A program made the position numbers and the translations under genes. The notes beneath the pieces are model-generated. The model saw only the letters and a program-made list of their open reading frames with translations. It made no database searches and was not told the DNA's origin. A stretch of 16,540 bases of DNA from an uncultured Eubacteriales bacterium (GTDB lineage Bacteria; Bacillota; Clostridia; Oscillospirales; Oscillospiraceae), in contig URDK01000063.1 in the NCBI GenBank assembly GCA_900546485.1, forward strand, positions 1 through 16,540, written 5' to 3'. Of this stretch, positions 1 to 6,998 are shown piece by piece; positions within the stretch are counted from its first letter, which is position 1; each line of letters begins with the position of its first letter.

Positions 1-2253
1 GGGGCCGCGCACACCGCCGTTTATCTGCATCCCGCTCAGCGAGGCGTCCGCCGCTGATGAGAGCATCATGCGGTATTCGGGCGCGTTCCTGTTCCAGCCG
101 GAGGCGTAGGCGATGACCAGCTCCATCGCGCGGTAGAGCGCCCGCGCGGCGAGACTGTCGCTGCGGATGTCGAGCAGGGTGCTCTCCATGGTGTGCAGCC
201 CGCGCCCCAGGCGGCGCTCGGGGGACTTCCGCCCCAGGAGACGCTCAAAATCAGCCGTGTCCGGCGCGCCGGAGGGCTTAAAATACCAGCCCGGCGTCTC
301 GGGCGGCTCCGGCAGCTCGTCCCCGGCGAGGGTGAGATCGGCCTCGAGGCGGATGTCGGCACTGCCCGAGCCGAGGGCGAGGCGGTATGTCCCGCCCGGC
401 GTGCGCCGGCCCGCATCCGTCCAGACCGAGAGCACGTCCGGGTCGAGTTCTATCCGTACCCTGCGGCTCTCGCCGGGTTTGAGCTGTACGCGCGCAAAGC
501 CGCAGAGGTTCAGCCTCGGGCGGTAATATCCGCTCTCCGGCGGCGTGAAATATAGCTGCGCCACCTCGGCGCCCGGGACGGCGCCGGTGTTCGTCAGCGT
601 GAAGGAGACGCCGCCCTCGTCGGCCTCGAGGTCGGAGTAGGCGAAGCTCGTGTAGCTCAGCCCGTGGCCGAAGGGGAAGCGCACGGGCATGCCCGCGCTG
701 GCGTAATAGCGGTAGCCGACATAGAGGCCCTCGCGGTAGAGAGGGTCGCGCTCGCCGTAATAGGGCGCACAGACGCAGTCAGCATAGCGCAACGGCCAGC
801 TCTCGGCGAGCTTGCCGCCGGGGTTCGCGTCCCCGAACAGGAGATTCGCCGCGGCCTCGCCGCCCGCCTCGCCGGGCAGACCGAGGTAGAGTATGCCCCG
901 CACGTCGTCGGCCCAGGGCAGCTCCACCGCGCCGCCGCAAAAGAGCACTACCACGGTGTTCGGGTTCGCCGCCGCGACAGCCTCGATGAGCCTGTTGTGG
1001 CCCTCGGGCAGGGACATGTCCGAGCGGTCAAAGCCCTCGGACTCGCACTGGGGCGGGAGTCCGGCGAAAACCACGGCTGTCTGCGCCTGCCTCGCCGCTG
1101 CGACGGCTTCGTCTATGAGCGTGCCCGGCGCGCTGCCGTCGCCGAGACAGCCCTGTACCCAGCGCACGTCCGGGCAGACGCCCGCCGCGCTGCTGAGCCT
1201 GCGGGCATTTATGTGGCTGCTGCCGGAGCCCTGGTAGCGCGGGTGCGCGGCCATGTCGCCGATGAACACCGTGCCGGACCTCACGCGTATGGGCAGTATG
1301 CCGCCCTCGTTTTTGAGCAGCACGGCGCAGCGCTCCGCCGCGCGGCGCGCGAGGTCGTGGTTCGCGTTGAGGTCGACGACGCGGCCCTCCGCGGCGGGAG
1401 CGGAGTACGTCTTTGCAAGACGCGCGACGCGCGCGGCGCATTTTTCGACCGCCTCGCGCTTGAGCAGACCGAGGCGGAGTGCCGCGAGGCACTCGAGCTC
1501 CATATAGCGCGAGCCGCCGGGCATCATGAGGTCGCAACCGGCCTCAAAGCCGCGCACCCTGTCGTTTGCCGCGCCCCAGTCGGTGATAACAGCGCCATCG
1601 AAGCCCCAATCGGAGCGGAGTATATCCGTGAGCAGCTTCTTGTTGTCCGAGCAGTGCTCGCCGTTTACAGCGTTGTAGGCGCACATGACGGAGGCCGGTC
1701 GGCCCTCCCGTACAGCAATTTCAAAGCCGCGGAGGTAGAGCTCTCTGAGCGTGCGCTCGTCCACGACGCTGTCGGAGGAAAAGCGCTTGTATTCCTGGTT
1801 GTTGCAGGCGAAGTGCTTGAGGCAGGCGCCGGCGCCCTCGGACTGGACGCCGCGTATGAAGGCGGCGGCGAGCTTGCCAGTGAGCAGCGGGTCCTCCGAA
1901 AAGTATTCGAAGTTACGTCCGCAGAGCGGGCTGCGCTTGAGGTTCGCGCCGGGGCCGAGCACGAGGCCCACGCCCTCGGCGAGCGCCTCCCGGCCCAGGG
2001 CCGCGCCTATCTCAAAGAGCAGCTCCTCGTCCCAGCCGCAGGCCGTGAGCACGGCGGTGGGAAAGCAGGTCGCGGGCTTGGAACGGTTCATGCCGAGCAT
2101 ATCTCCCATGCGCTCCTGCTTTCGCAGCCCATGGGGGCCGTCGGCCATCATCAGCGGGTGCAGCCCCAGCCGGGAAACGGCGCGTGTATGCCAGCAGTCG
2201 GCTCCCTCGCAGAGCTCCACGAGCTCACGGGCGTCAAGTTTGGAAAGGTCCAT
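1..2253 (-). CDS. Glycoside hydrolase family 3 (beta-glucosidase-like), 3' end cut by window edge
   Basis: I translated this frame by hand from the ATG at 2253. It stays open through 751 codons to base 1, so the C-terminus lies outside the window. Domain order is that of GH3 enzymes: a TIM-barrel domain (about residues 1-300), an alpha/beta C-terminal domain (about 315-500) and a fibronectin-III-like domain (about 545-620), then a further C-terminal stretch. Visible motifs are ADGPHG (37-42), KHF (146-148), AYN (192-194) and VITDWG, whose Asp225 is the expected nucleophile. ESEGFDR fits the usual acid/base glutamate region. There is no signal peptide, so it should act in the cytoplasm on imported beta-linked glucosides or xylosides; the exact substrate cannot be read. 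The start is supported by GGAGG 7 bases upstream. It lies 56 bases downstream of the carboxypeptidase gene and may be read from the same transcript. Confidence 0.93.
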   Translation of the reverse strand, partial: MDLSKLDARELVELCEGADCWHTRAVSRLGLHPLMMADGPHGLRKQERMGDMLGMNRSKPATCFPTAVLTACGWDEELLFEIGAALGREALAEGVGLVLGPGANLKRSPLCGRNFEYFSEDPLLTGKLAAAFIRGVQSEGAGACLKHFACNNQEYKRFSSDSVVDERTLRELYLRGFEIAVREGRPASVMCAYNAVNGEHCSDNKKLLTDILRSDWGFDGAVITDWGAANDRVRGFEAGCDLMMPGGSRYMELECLAALRLGLLKREAVEKCAARVARLAKTYSAPAAEGRVVDLNANHDLARRAAERCAVLLKNEGGILPIRVRSGTVFIGDMAAHPRYQGSGSSHINARRLSSAAGVCPDVRWVQGCLGDGSAPGTLIDEAVAAARQAQTAVVFAGLPPQCESEGFDRSDMSLPEGHNRLIEAVAAANPNTVVVLFCGGAVELPWADDVRGILYLGLPGEAGGEAAANLLFGDANPGGKLAESWPLRYADCVCAPYYGERDPLYREGLYVGYRYYASAGMPVRFPFGHGLSYTSFAYSDLEADEGGVSFTLTNTGAVPGAEVAQLYFTPPESGYYRPRLNLCGFARVQLKPGESRRVRIELDPDVLSVWTDAGRRTPGGTYRLALGSGSADIRLEADLTLAGDELPEPPETPGWYFKPSGAPDTADFERLLGRKSPERRLGRGLHTMESTLLDIRSDSLAARALYRAMELVIAYASGWNRNAPEYRMMLSSAADASLSGMQINGGVRGP

Positions 2254-2275
2254 GTTCTGCCTCCGTTATATGCTT

Positions 2276-2301
2276 AGACCCCATCCGAAGGGATGGGGTC
2301 T
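2276..2301 (-). other. Perfect 11-bp hairpin between the carboxypeptidase and GH3 genes
   Basis: AGACCCCATCC and its exact complement flank a four-base loop (CTTC read on the minus strand). No run of T follows on either strand, so it is not a classical intrinsic terminator. It could weaken read-through into the GH3 gene, protect the 3' end of the upstream message, or stabilise a processed transcript. It sits upstream of the GH3 ribosome-binding site and does not cover it. Confidence 0.7.
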
Positions 2302-2309
2302 GGCTGTTA

Positions 2310-3905
2310 TTAGTCCTGTTTGTTTTTGAAGAATTCCTCGAAGTAGTCCCGTCTGGCCTTTTCCTGGGCGAGGCGCTTTGCCTCATCGGGCTGAGCCGTC
2401 GGCTGGGCGGAGCCGGGCTGACGGGGCTGCTGCGGCCGCGGCTGGCGGGCCGGGGCTGCGGCGTGGACCGTCTCACGCGGCCGTTCGGCGGGACGCTCCG
2501 GTACGCTGTACTGGACCTCCTGCTCGGCCTCGGCCATGCGGCGCTGACGCTCGAGCCTGGCACGGCGCAACTCGCGCATGTGGCGCTTGTGCAGCACACG
2601 GTACCTGACGACAAGGGCTATGTAGCAGATGACGGCGAGTACGAGAGCGACGATCACGATCTTCACCCAGGTCATGCCCAGGACCTCGGCGATCTGGTTC
2701 TTCATGTACTGCGTCTTGGAGAGCTCGACGGAGCTGCCCGCTATGAGCTGGGTCGTGCCGTATATGTCGCCGTTCAGGCTGAGCGTTATCTCGCCGAGCA
2801 CCGTGCCCGCGGCGATGGGCGCCTCGAGCGTTTCACCGTCGCGCTCGCTGTATATGACTATGTCGCGCTGGAGGCTGGAGACGTCGAAGTCGTTGGCGAC
2901 CACGGCGGTCAGCACCGTGTTGGGCCGGAGCGTGGCCTTGCCGTCGTCTGCGGCCATAGCCACGTCGACCTCGGTTATGAGCTCGGAGGAGTTGAGTATC
3001 TCGCGGGAGCTGAAGTTTTCAAAGGCCCAGTTATAAAGCGTGACGCTGTCGGCAAAGTTGCCGTAACTGTAGCCGCCGGAGCCGTTGTCGGTTGCCTGGC
3101 CGCCCAGGACTGCGGCGATGACATGGACGCCGTCCTTTTCGGCGGAGGAGATGAGGCAGTAGCCGGCGGCGCTGGTGTGGCCGGTCTTGCCGTCCTTGGC
3201 GTATTCGTAGTAGTAGCCGGGGTACAAACTGGCATTCTGGTTGATGAGCGAGTTGGTGTTGGACAGCTCGCGGGCCTCTGAGACGTTGGTGGGGGCCACG
3301 GTGTAGCTGACAGTACCGCTTATCTCGGCAAAGAGGTCGTGTGAGATGGCCTCGCGGTAGATGATGGCCATATCGCGGGCCGTGGTGTAGTGGTTCTCAT
3401 CGGGCAGACCGTGGGTGTTGGCAAAGTGCGTTCCGGTGCAGCCGAGCTCCTCAGCGCGCTTGTTCATCTGCTCGACGAAGGCGTCCACCGAACCGCTTAC
3501 GTACTCGGCTATGACGTTGCAGGCCTCGTTTGCCGAGGCGAGCAGGGCGCAGTACAGAAGGTCCTGAAGCGGCATCGTCTCGCCGGGAACTATGCCGGCA
3601 GTGCTGCCGTCGTCTACCATGCCCTGAAGGCAGCTCTCGCTGGCCGTCACGCTGTCGGTGAGGGAAAACTCACCGCGTTCCACGGCCTCCACAGCGACCA
3701 GGACGGTCATGACCTTCGTCAGGGAGGCGGGATAGGCCTTGGCGTCTGCGTCCTTCTCATAGAATACCCGGCCGGACGCCGCGTCAATGAGCACGGCGTG
3801 CGGGGAGCTTATCTCCGGTTCCTCCAGTGCGAGGGCCGGCAGGCCCAGAGAGGACAGCAGAAGGCAAAAGAGTAAAATTATAGGCAGCAACTTGATTTTT
3901 TTCAT
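2310..3905 (-). CDS. dacF: D-alanyl-D-alanine carboxypeptidase (penicillin-binding protein 5 family, peptidase S11)
   Basis: 531 residues. This enzyme removes the terminal D-alanine from peptidoglycan pentapeptides outside the membrane and so limits cross-linking. A signal peptide (about 1-26) is followed by the S11 catalytic domain, with the three penicillin-binding motifs visible: SLTK (Ser61 nucleophile, Lys64), SAN (124-126) and KTG (240-242). A second beta-rich domain (about 300-395) matches the PBP5 C-terminal domain. A strong membrane helix follows at about 413-435, then a basic cytoplasmic tail of some 95 residues rich in Arg, Gln, Pro and Ala. Many family members end with a short amphipathic helix, so this tail is longer than usual. 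The ATG has GGAG upstream, and a TATAAT promoter lies at 3966-3994. The gene diverges from the ComEA-like gene. The symbol follows the sporulating-Firmicute homologue; DacB/DacA-like roles are not excluded. Confidence 0.93.
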   Translation of the reverse strand: MKKIKLLPIILLFCLLLSSLGLPALALEEPEISSPHAVLIDAASGRVFYEKDADAKAYPASLTKVMTVLVAVEAVERGEFSLTDSVTASESCLQGMVDDGSTAGIVPGETMPLQDLLYCALLASANEACNVIAEYVSGSVDAFVEQMNKRAEELGCTGTHFANTHGLPDENHYTTARDMAIIYREAISHDLFAEISGTVSYTVAPTNVSEARELSNTNSLINQNASLYPGYYYEYAKDGKTGHTSAAGYCLISSAEKDGVHVIAAVLGGQATDNGSGGYSYGNFADSVTLYNWAFENFSSREILNSSELITEVDVAMAADDGKATLRPNTVLTAVVANDFDVSSLQRDIVIYSERDGETLEAPIAAGTVLGEITLSLNGDIYGTTQLIAGSSVELSKTQYMKNQIAEVLGMTWVKIVIVALVLAVICYIALVVRYRVLHKRHMRELRRARLERQRRMAEAEQEVQYSVPERPAERPRETVHAAAPARQPRPQQPRQPGSAQPTAQPDEAKRLAQEKARRDYFEEFFKNKQD

Positions 3906-3932
3906 ATCAATCTCCGCAATAATATGTTATCA

Positions 3933-3959
3933 TTGTGTGCAGGGACGGCTCTGTATACA
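3933..3959 (+). promoter_or_regulatory. Weak candidate promoter for the ComEA-like operon
   Basis: TTGTGT (3933-3938) and TATACA (3954-3959) are separated by only 15 bases; with a 17-base spacer the -10 would be the poorer TACACA (3956-3961). It is the best plus-strand candidate in the divergent gap, but neither reading is strong. The true start may depend on an activator. Confidence 0.3.
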
Positions 3960-3974
3960 CAACAGATTATACAG
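3951..3974. promoter_or_regulatory. Inverted repeat CTGTATA-N10-TATACAG, candidate operator
   Basis: Two exact 7-base arms (3951-3957 and 3968-3974) are separated by 10 bases, giving 17 bases between arm starts. The dyad covers the consensus -10 of the carboxypeptidase promoter and the weak -10 candidate of the divergent operon. A protein bound here could control both directions. The binding protein is unknown; the response regulator encoded in the operon is one candidate, although OmpR-family proteins more often use direct repeats. Confidence 0.45.
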
Positions 3975-3994
3975 TCCGTTCCATCGAAAAGCAA
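3966..3994 (-). promoter_or_regulatory. Predicted sigma-A promoter for the carboxypeptidase gene
   Basis: Read on the minus strand, TTGCTT (3994-3989) is followed by a 17-base spacer and a consensus TATAAT (3971-3966). Transcription would start near 3959, leaving a leader of about 54 bases before the ATG at 3905. The -10 lies inside the dyad at 3951-3974. Confidence 0.6.
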
Positions 3995-4024
3995 CATCAA
4001 AAAAATGCAAGGGAGGCGCCGGGC

Positions 4025-4393
4025 GTGAGGGGTTTGACGCGGTCCTCCGCGGCTGTGCTTGCGGCGGCGCTGCTGTTTTCCGCCGGCGTTCTGGCCGCGC
4101 GCGGAGGTGGGGACGATACTGTTTCCGTCTCACGCGGGGAAGATACCGTGTCTGCCGACGCTGTGCGGGAGACGGGTTCGGGCCTCATAGATATAAACAG
4201 CGCCGGGGCAGAGGAGCTGGACCTTTTGCCCGGCATCGGTCCGGCAAAGGCCGAGGCCATATTGGAATACCGCGCAGAGAACGGTCAGTTTTCCGACGTG
4301 CAGGAGCTTCTTGAGGTTCCCGGCATAGGCGAGGCCACGCTTGAGGGCCTCCGGGACTACGTCTGCGCCAATACTCAGGAGGAAGACCCATGA
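4025..4393 (+). CDS. Membrane-anchored helix-hairpin-helix protein (ComEA-like)
   Basis: 122 residues from the GTG at 4025, chosen because GGGAGG (4011-4016) lies 8 bases upstream and a hydrophobic anchor begins at once; an in-frame start at 3935 lacks this support. The protein has an N-terminal membrane segment (about 7-24), an acidic linker, and a C-terminal helix-hairpin-helix pair. The pair begins with IDINSAG and carries the two hairpins LPGIGPAKA and VPGIGEAT. This is the DNA-binding module of ComEA, the outside receptor for DNA uptake in competent Firmicutes. No SLBB domain and no comEC or comEB gene is visible. Its stop overlaps the response-regulator start (ATGA at 4390-4393), so translation is probably coupled. 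A DNA-binding role is inferred from the family; a link to competence is not shown. Confidence 0.85.
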   Translation: MRGLTRSSAAVLAAALLFSAGVLAARGGGDDTVSVSRGEDTVSADAVRETGSGLIDINSAGAEELDLLPGIGPAKAEAILEYRAENGQFSDVQELLEVPGIGEATLEGLRDYVCANTQEEDP

Positions 4394-5070
4394 AAATTCT
4401 CGTCGTCGACGACGAAAAGCTGCTGGTAAAGGGCATAAAATTCAATCTCGAGAACGAGGGCTACTCCGTGGATGCCTGCTACGACGGGGAGACCGCTGTA
4501 CAGATGGCCGCCTCGGGCGAATACAGCCTCATAATCCTCGACCTCATGATGCCGGGGCTGGACGGGCTGGAGGCCTGCCAGAAGATACGCGCATTTTCCA
4601 CCGTACCCATAATCATGCTCACGGCGCGCAGCGAGGACGCGGACAAGCTGCTGGGCTTTGAGTCCGGCGCGGACGACTATATCACCAAGCCCTTCAATAT
4701 CCTGGAGCTCAAAGCGCGCATACGCGCGCTGCTGCGCCGGGCCTCCATGCCTGCCGCCGGTCCCGCCGCCTCGGTCATAGAGCGCGGCGGCCTCGAGATC
4801 GACACCGACAAGCGCGCCGCGCGCAAAAACGGCCGGACAGTGGACCTCACGGCCCGCGAGTTCGATCTCATTGAGCTCTTTATAAAAAATCCCGGCCGCG
4901 TGTACAGCCGGGACAACCTCCTCAATCTCGTCTGGGGCTATGACTACCAGGGCGACGAGCGCACTGTTGACGTCCATATCCGCCGCCTGCGCGAGAAGAT
5001 TGAGGACAACCCCGCCTCACCCCGGCTCATAATTACCAAGTGGGGCGTCGGCTACTACTTCGCCGAGTGA
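4390..5070 (+). CDS. OmpR/PhoB-family two-component response regulator
   Basis: 226 residues. An N-terminal receiver domain (1-118) carries the acidic pair Asp7-Asp8, the phosphate-accepting Asp51 in DLMMP, Thr78 and Lys100 (TKPF). A C-terminal winged-helix DNA-binding domain (about 128-226) ends with the usual VDVHIRRLREKI recognition helix and a GVGYYF wing. Phosphorylated by its kinase, it should bind DNA and alter transcription. The ATG overlaps the preceding stop in ATGA, and the kinase gene starts 7 bases after its own stop, so the three genes form one unit. The sequence is close to the PhoP/WalR type of low-GC Gram-positives, but the regulon cannot be read here. One possible target is the dyad upstream of its own operon. 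Confidence 0.96.
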   Translation: MKILVVDDEKLLVKGIKFNLENEGYSVDACYDGETAVQMAASGEYSLIILDLMMPGLDGLEACQKIRAFSTVPIIMLTARSEDADKLLGFESGADDYITKPFNILELKARIRALLRRASMPAAGPAASVIERGGLEIDTDKRAARKNGRTVDLTAREFDLIELFIKNPGRVYSRDNLLNLVWGYDYQGDERTVDVHIRRLREKIEDNPASPRLIITKWGVGYYFAE

Positions 5071-5077
5071 GGGCGCG

Positions 5078-6511
5078 ATGAGCAGGGACGGGTCAAAGAG
5101 AAGAGGGATAACCGAGCGCGTACAGTTCAAGTTCGTGCTCACTTTCTGCGCGCTTCTGGCCGGACTCATAGTGCTTTTGAACACCTACCCCATCGCCGCC
5201 TCGCGAGATCTGGTGGCCTCGGAGAAGGAGAGCTCGCTGCTGAGCCAGGCCTCGGTCATCTCCTCATCGCTCTCTACGCTCAGCCCCCTGGAACCGGATT
5301 CCGTGGGCCAGGTCATGGACCTACTGGAGCTGTCCTCCTCCAGCCGCATCATCGTGACCGACGAGAGCGGCATCATCCTCTACGATACCGGCAGCCCGTC
5401 CGGCAAGGGCAAGGCCGCCATGCTGGCGGAGGTGGCCCTGGCGCTCGACGGGAAGCAGGTGTTTCACTCCGTGTTTTCGGGCGGGGCCTTTGTCTCGACG
5501 GCGGCCATTCCGGTGCGCGCCGGGGGCGTCACGATCGGGGCCGTGTACGTCCGCGAATACGACACGGCTCAGGCGGAACTTATCCTCTCCATCCAGAACC
5601 GTCTCGTGACCATATCCATAGCGGCCAGCTTCGCCGCGCTGGCGCTCACCGTGATCTTCTCCCGCGCGCTTACCCGGCGCATAACGCGCCTGGCGGAGGC
5701 GATACGTGTCGTCCGCGGCGGAGATTACGCCCACCGCCTCAAGCCCGAGGGCAACGACGAGCTGACTGAGCTCTGCGAGGAGTTCAACAACATGACGCAG
5801 ACCCTCGAGACCACGGAACAGCAGCGCAGGCGTTTCGTTTCGGACGCCTCACACGAGCTGAAAACGCCGCTCGCCGCCATCCGTCTGCTGGCGGACAGCA
5901 TAGAGCAGAACGCCGACATGGACGTGGCCACGATGCGAGAGTTCGTCTCCGACATAGGCACAGAGGCGGACAGGCTCCAGCGCACGACGGAAAAGCTGCT
6001 CGACCTCTCGCGCCGGGACGACGGTGTCGAGGCCGCGCGTGTGCCCGTGGATCTGGGCGAGGTCGCGCACTCCACGCTGCGGCTGCTCTCGCCGCTGGCG
6101 GAGGGCCTGGGCGTCACGCTCCGCTGCGAGCCGGAGCCGGGCTGCATCATCTCGGCTTCGGAGGACGACGTATACCAGATTGTTTTCAACCTGGCGGAGA
6201 ACGCCGTGAAATACAACGTGGAGGGCGGCAGCGTGGACATCTCCGTGCGCCGCGCCGACGGAAGGATACTGCTGGACGTGGAGGACACGGGCATAGGCAT
6301 ACCGGAGGCCGACCTCCCGAACATCTTCTCGCGTTTTTACCGCGTTGACAAGGCGCGCTCCCGCGAAAAGGGCGGCAGCGGCCTGGGGCTGTCGATAGTC
6401 CACGACGCGGTCACGGCCCTGGGCGGCAGCATCACCGTCGAGGCCAGAGAGGGTGGGGGCACGCGCTTTTCCGTGTCCTTCCCGGAGCCGGGAGAGGAGG
6501 CGCAGCAGTGA
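5078..6511 (+). CDS. Sensor histidine kinase (HAMP, HisKA, HATPase), partner of the upstream regulator
   Basis: 477 residues. Two membrane helices (about 17-38 and 176-198) bracket an outside sensor domain of about 135 residues of the PAS/Cache fold type, containing VTDESGIILYDT. A HAMP linker (about 197-249) follows. Then come the dimerisation domain with His259 in SHELKTP, the N box (NLAENAVKY, Asn371 and Asn375), the DTGIGIP motif (Asp403) and the glycine-rich GGSGLGL (432-438). All kinase motifs are intact. It would autophosphorylate His259 and pass the phosphate to Asp51 of the regulator. Architecture resembles PhoR/WalK-type kinases, but there is no cytoplasmic PAS domain. The ligand is unknown; the neighbouring envelope genes make a cell-wall or surface signal plausible. 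Confidence 0.96.
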   Translation: MSRDGSKRRGITERVQFKFVLTFCALLAGLIVLLNTYPIAASRDLVASEKESSLLSQASVISSSLSTLSPLEPDSVGQVMDLLELSSSSRIIVTDESGIILYDTGSPSGKGKAAMLAEVALALDGKQVFHSVFSGGAFVSTAAIPVRAGGVTIGAVYVREYDTAQAELILSIQNRLVTISIAASFAALALTVIFSRALTRRITRLAEAIRVVRGGDYAHRLKPEGNDELTELCEEFNNMTQTLETTEQQRRRFVSDASHELKTPLAAIRLLADSIEQNADMDVATMREFVSDIGTEADRLQRTTEKLLDLSRRDDGVEAARVPVDLGEVAHSTLRLLSPLAEGLGVTLRCEPEPGCIISASEDDVYQIVFNLAENAVKYNVEGGSVDISVRRADGRILLDVEDTGIGIPEADLPNIFSRFYRVDKARSREKGGSGLGLSIVHDAVTALGGSITVEAREGGGTRFSVSFPEPGEEAQQ

Positions 6512-6972
6512 AAAAACGCATCATAGCCGCGCTCTGCCTTGCCCTTGCGCTTCTTGCGCTGGCCTCCTGCGGCCGCGCCGTGCTGACGGTCGAGGTGTGG
6601 CGGCGTGCATCGGATTCGGAGCGCAGTGTCAGCGAGGGCCTCATACAGCCGGAAAAGCGCAGCGTACAGGCCCAGGCCGGCAGTATAAACGGGGCGGTCT
6701 CCGCCTTCAACGCCGAGCCGGAAAACCCGGCCCTCAGCCGGGCGGCAGAGGGCGACGCCAAGATTTTGGCCTGGAGGCTGGAGGGCACGGAGCTCAGACT
6801 GGAGGTCTCGCCCGAGTGGGCGGAGCTGGAGGGCTTCGACCGCACGCTGGCCGACTGCTGCGCAGTGCTCACCTTCTGCGCCCTGGAGGGTGTGGACAGC
6901 GTTTCAATATATTCCCTCGGCCAGAGGCTCGCAGGGCCCATGGACGAGAGCGATATAGTTTATGAGGAATGA
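6508..6972 (+). CDS. GerMN-domain lipoprotein
   Basis: 154 residues starting at GTG 6508, which overlaps the kinase stop (GTGA). AGAGGAGG a few bases upstream supports this start. A lipoprotein signal ends in the lipobox LASC, with Cys21 as the lipidation site, so the mature protein is anchored on the outer face of the membrane. The remaining part, especially about 75-150 with the pattern LTFCALEGVDSVSIYSLG, matches the GerMN domain. That domain occurs in GerM (needed for spore-engulfment and germination complexes) and in LpqB/YcnI-type lipoproteins beside two-component systems. In actinobacteria LpqB lies next to the MtrAB kinase system and modulates it. The same arrangement here suggests an accessory role to the kinase, which is inference. 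A single GerMN copy is seen; GerM itself has two. Confidence 0.75.
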   Translation: MKKRIIAALCLALALLALASCGRAVLTVEVWRRASDSERSVSEGLIQPEKRSVQAQAGSINGAVSAFNAEPENPALSRAAEGDAKILAWRLEGTELRLEVSPEWAELEGFDRTLADCCAVLTFCALEGVDSVSIYSLGQRLAGPMDESDIVYEE

Positions 6973-6998
6973 AATAAACACATTGGAGGCACATTAAA

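Noticed and set aside
1..2253. Possible frameshift or truncation in the GH3 gene because no stop codon is seen
   Set aside because: The frame is continuous from ATG to base 1 and the domains follow in order; the missing stop is due to the window edge.
664..2277. Long plus-strand open frame (537 codons) opposite the GH3 gene
   Set aside because: It is the mirror of a GC-rich coding strand; composition is Ala/Val/Arg-rich without motifs, and the minus-strand frame shows complete GH3 motifs.
3951..3974. LexA-type SOS box
   Set aside because: The CTGTATA arms recall the E. coli LexA box, but the spacing between CTG and CAG is far longer and Firmicute LexA uses a different motif (GAAC-N4-GTTC).
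3935..4024. Upstream GTG start for the ComEA-like protein
   Set aside because: It has no ribosome-binding site, lies within the promoter region, and would put 30 polar residues before the membrane anchor. GTG 4025 has GGGAGG at 8 bases.
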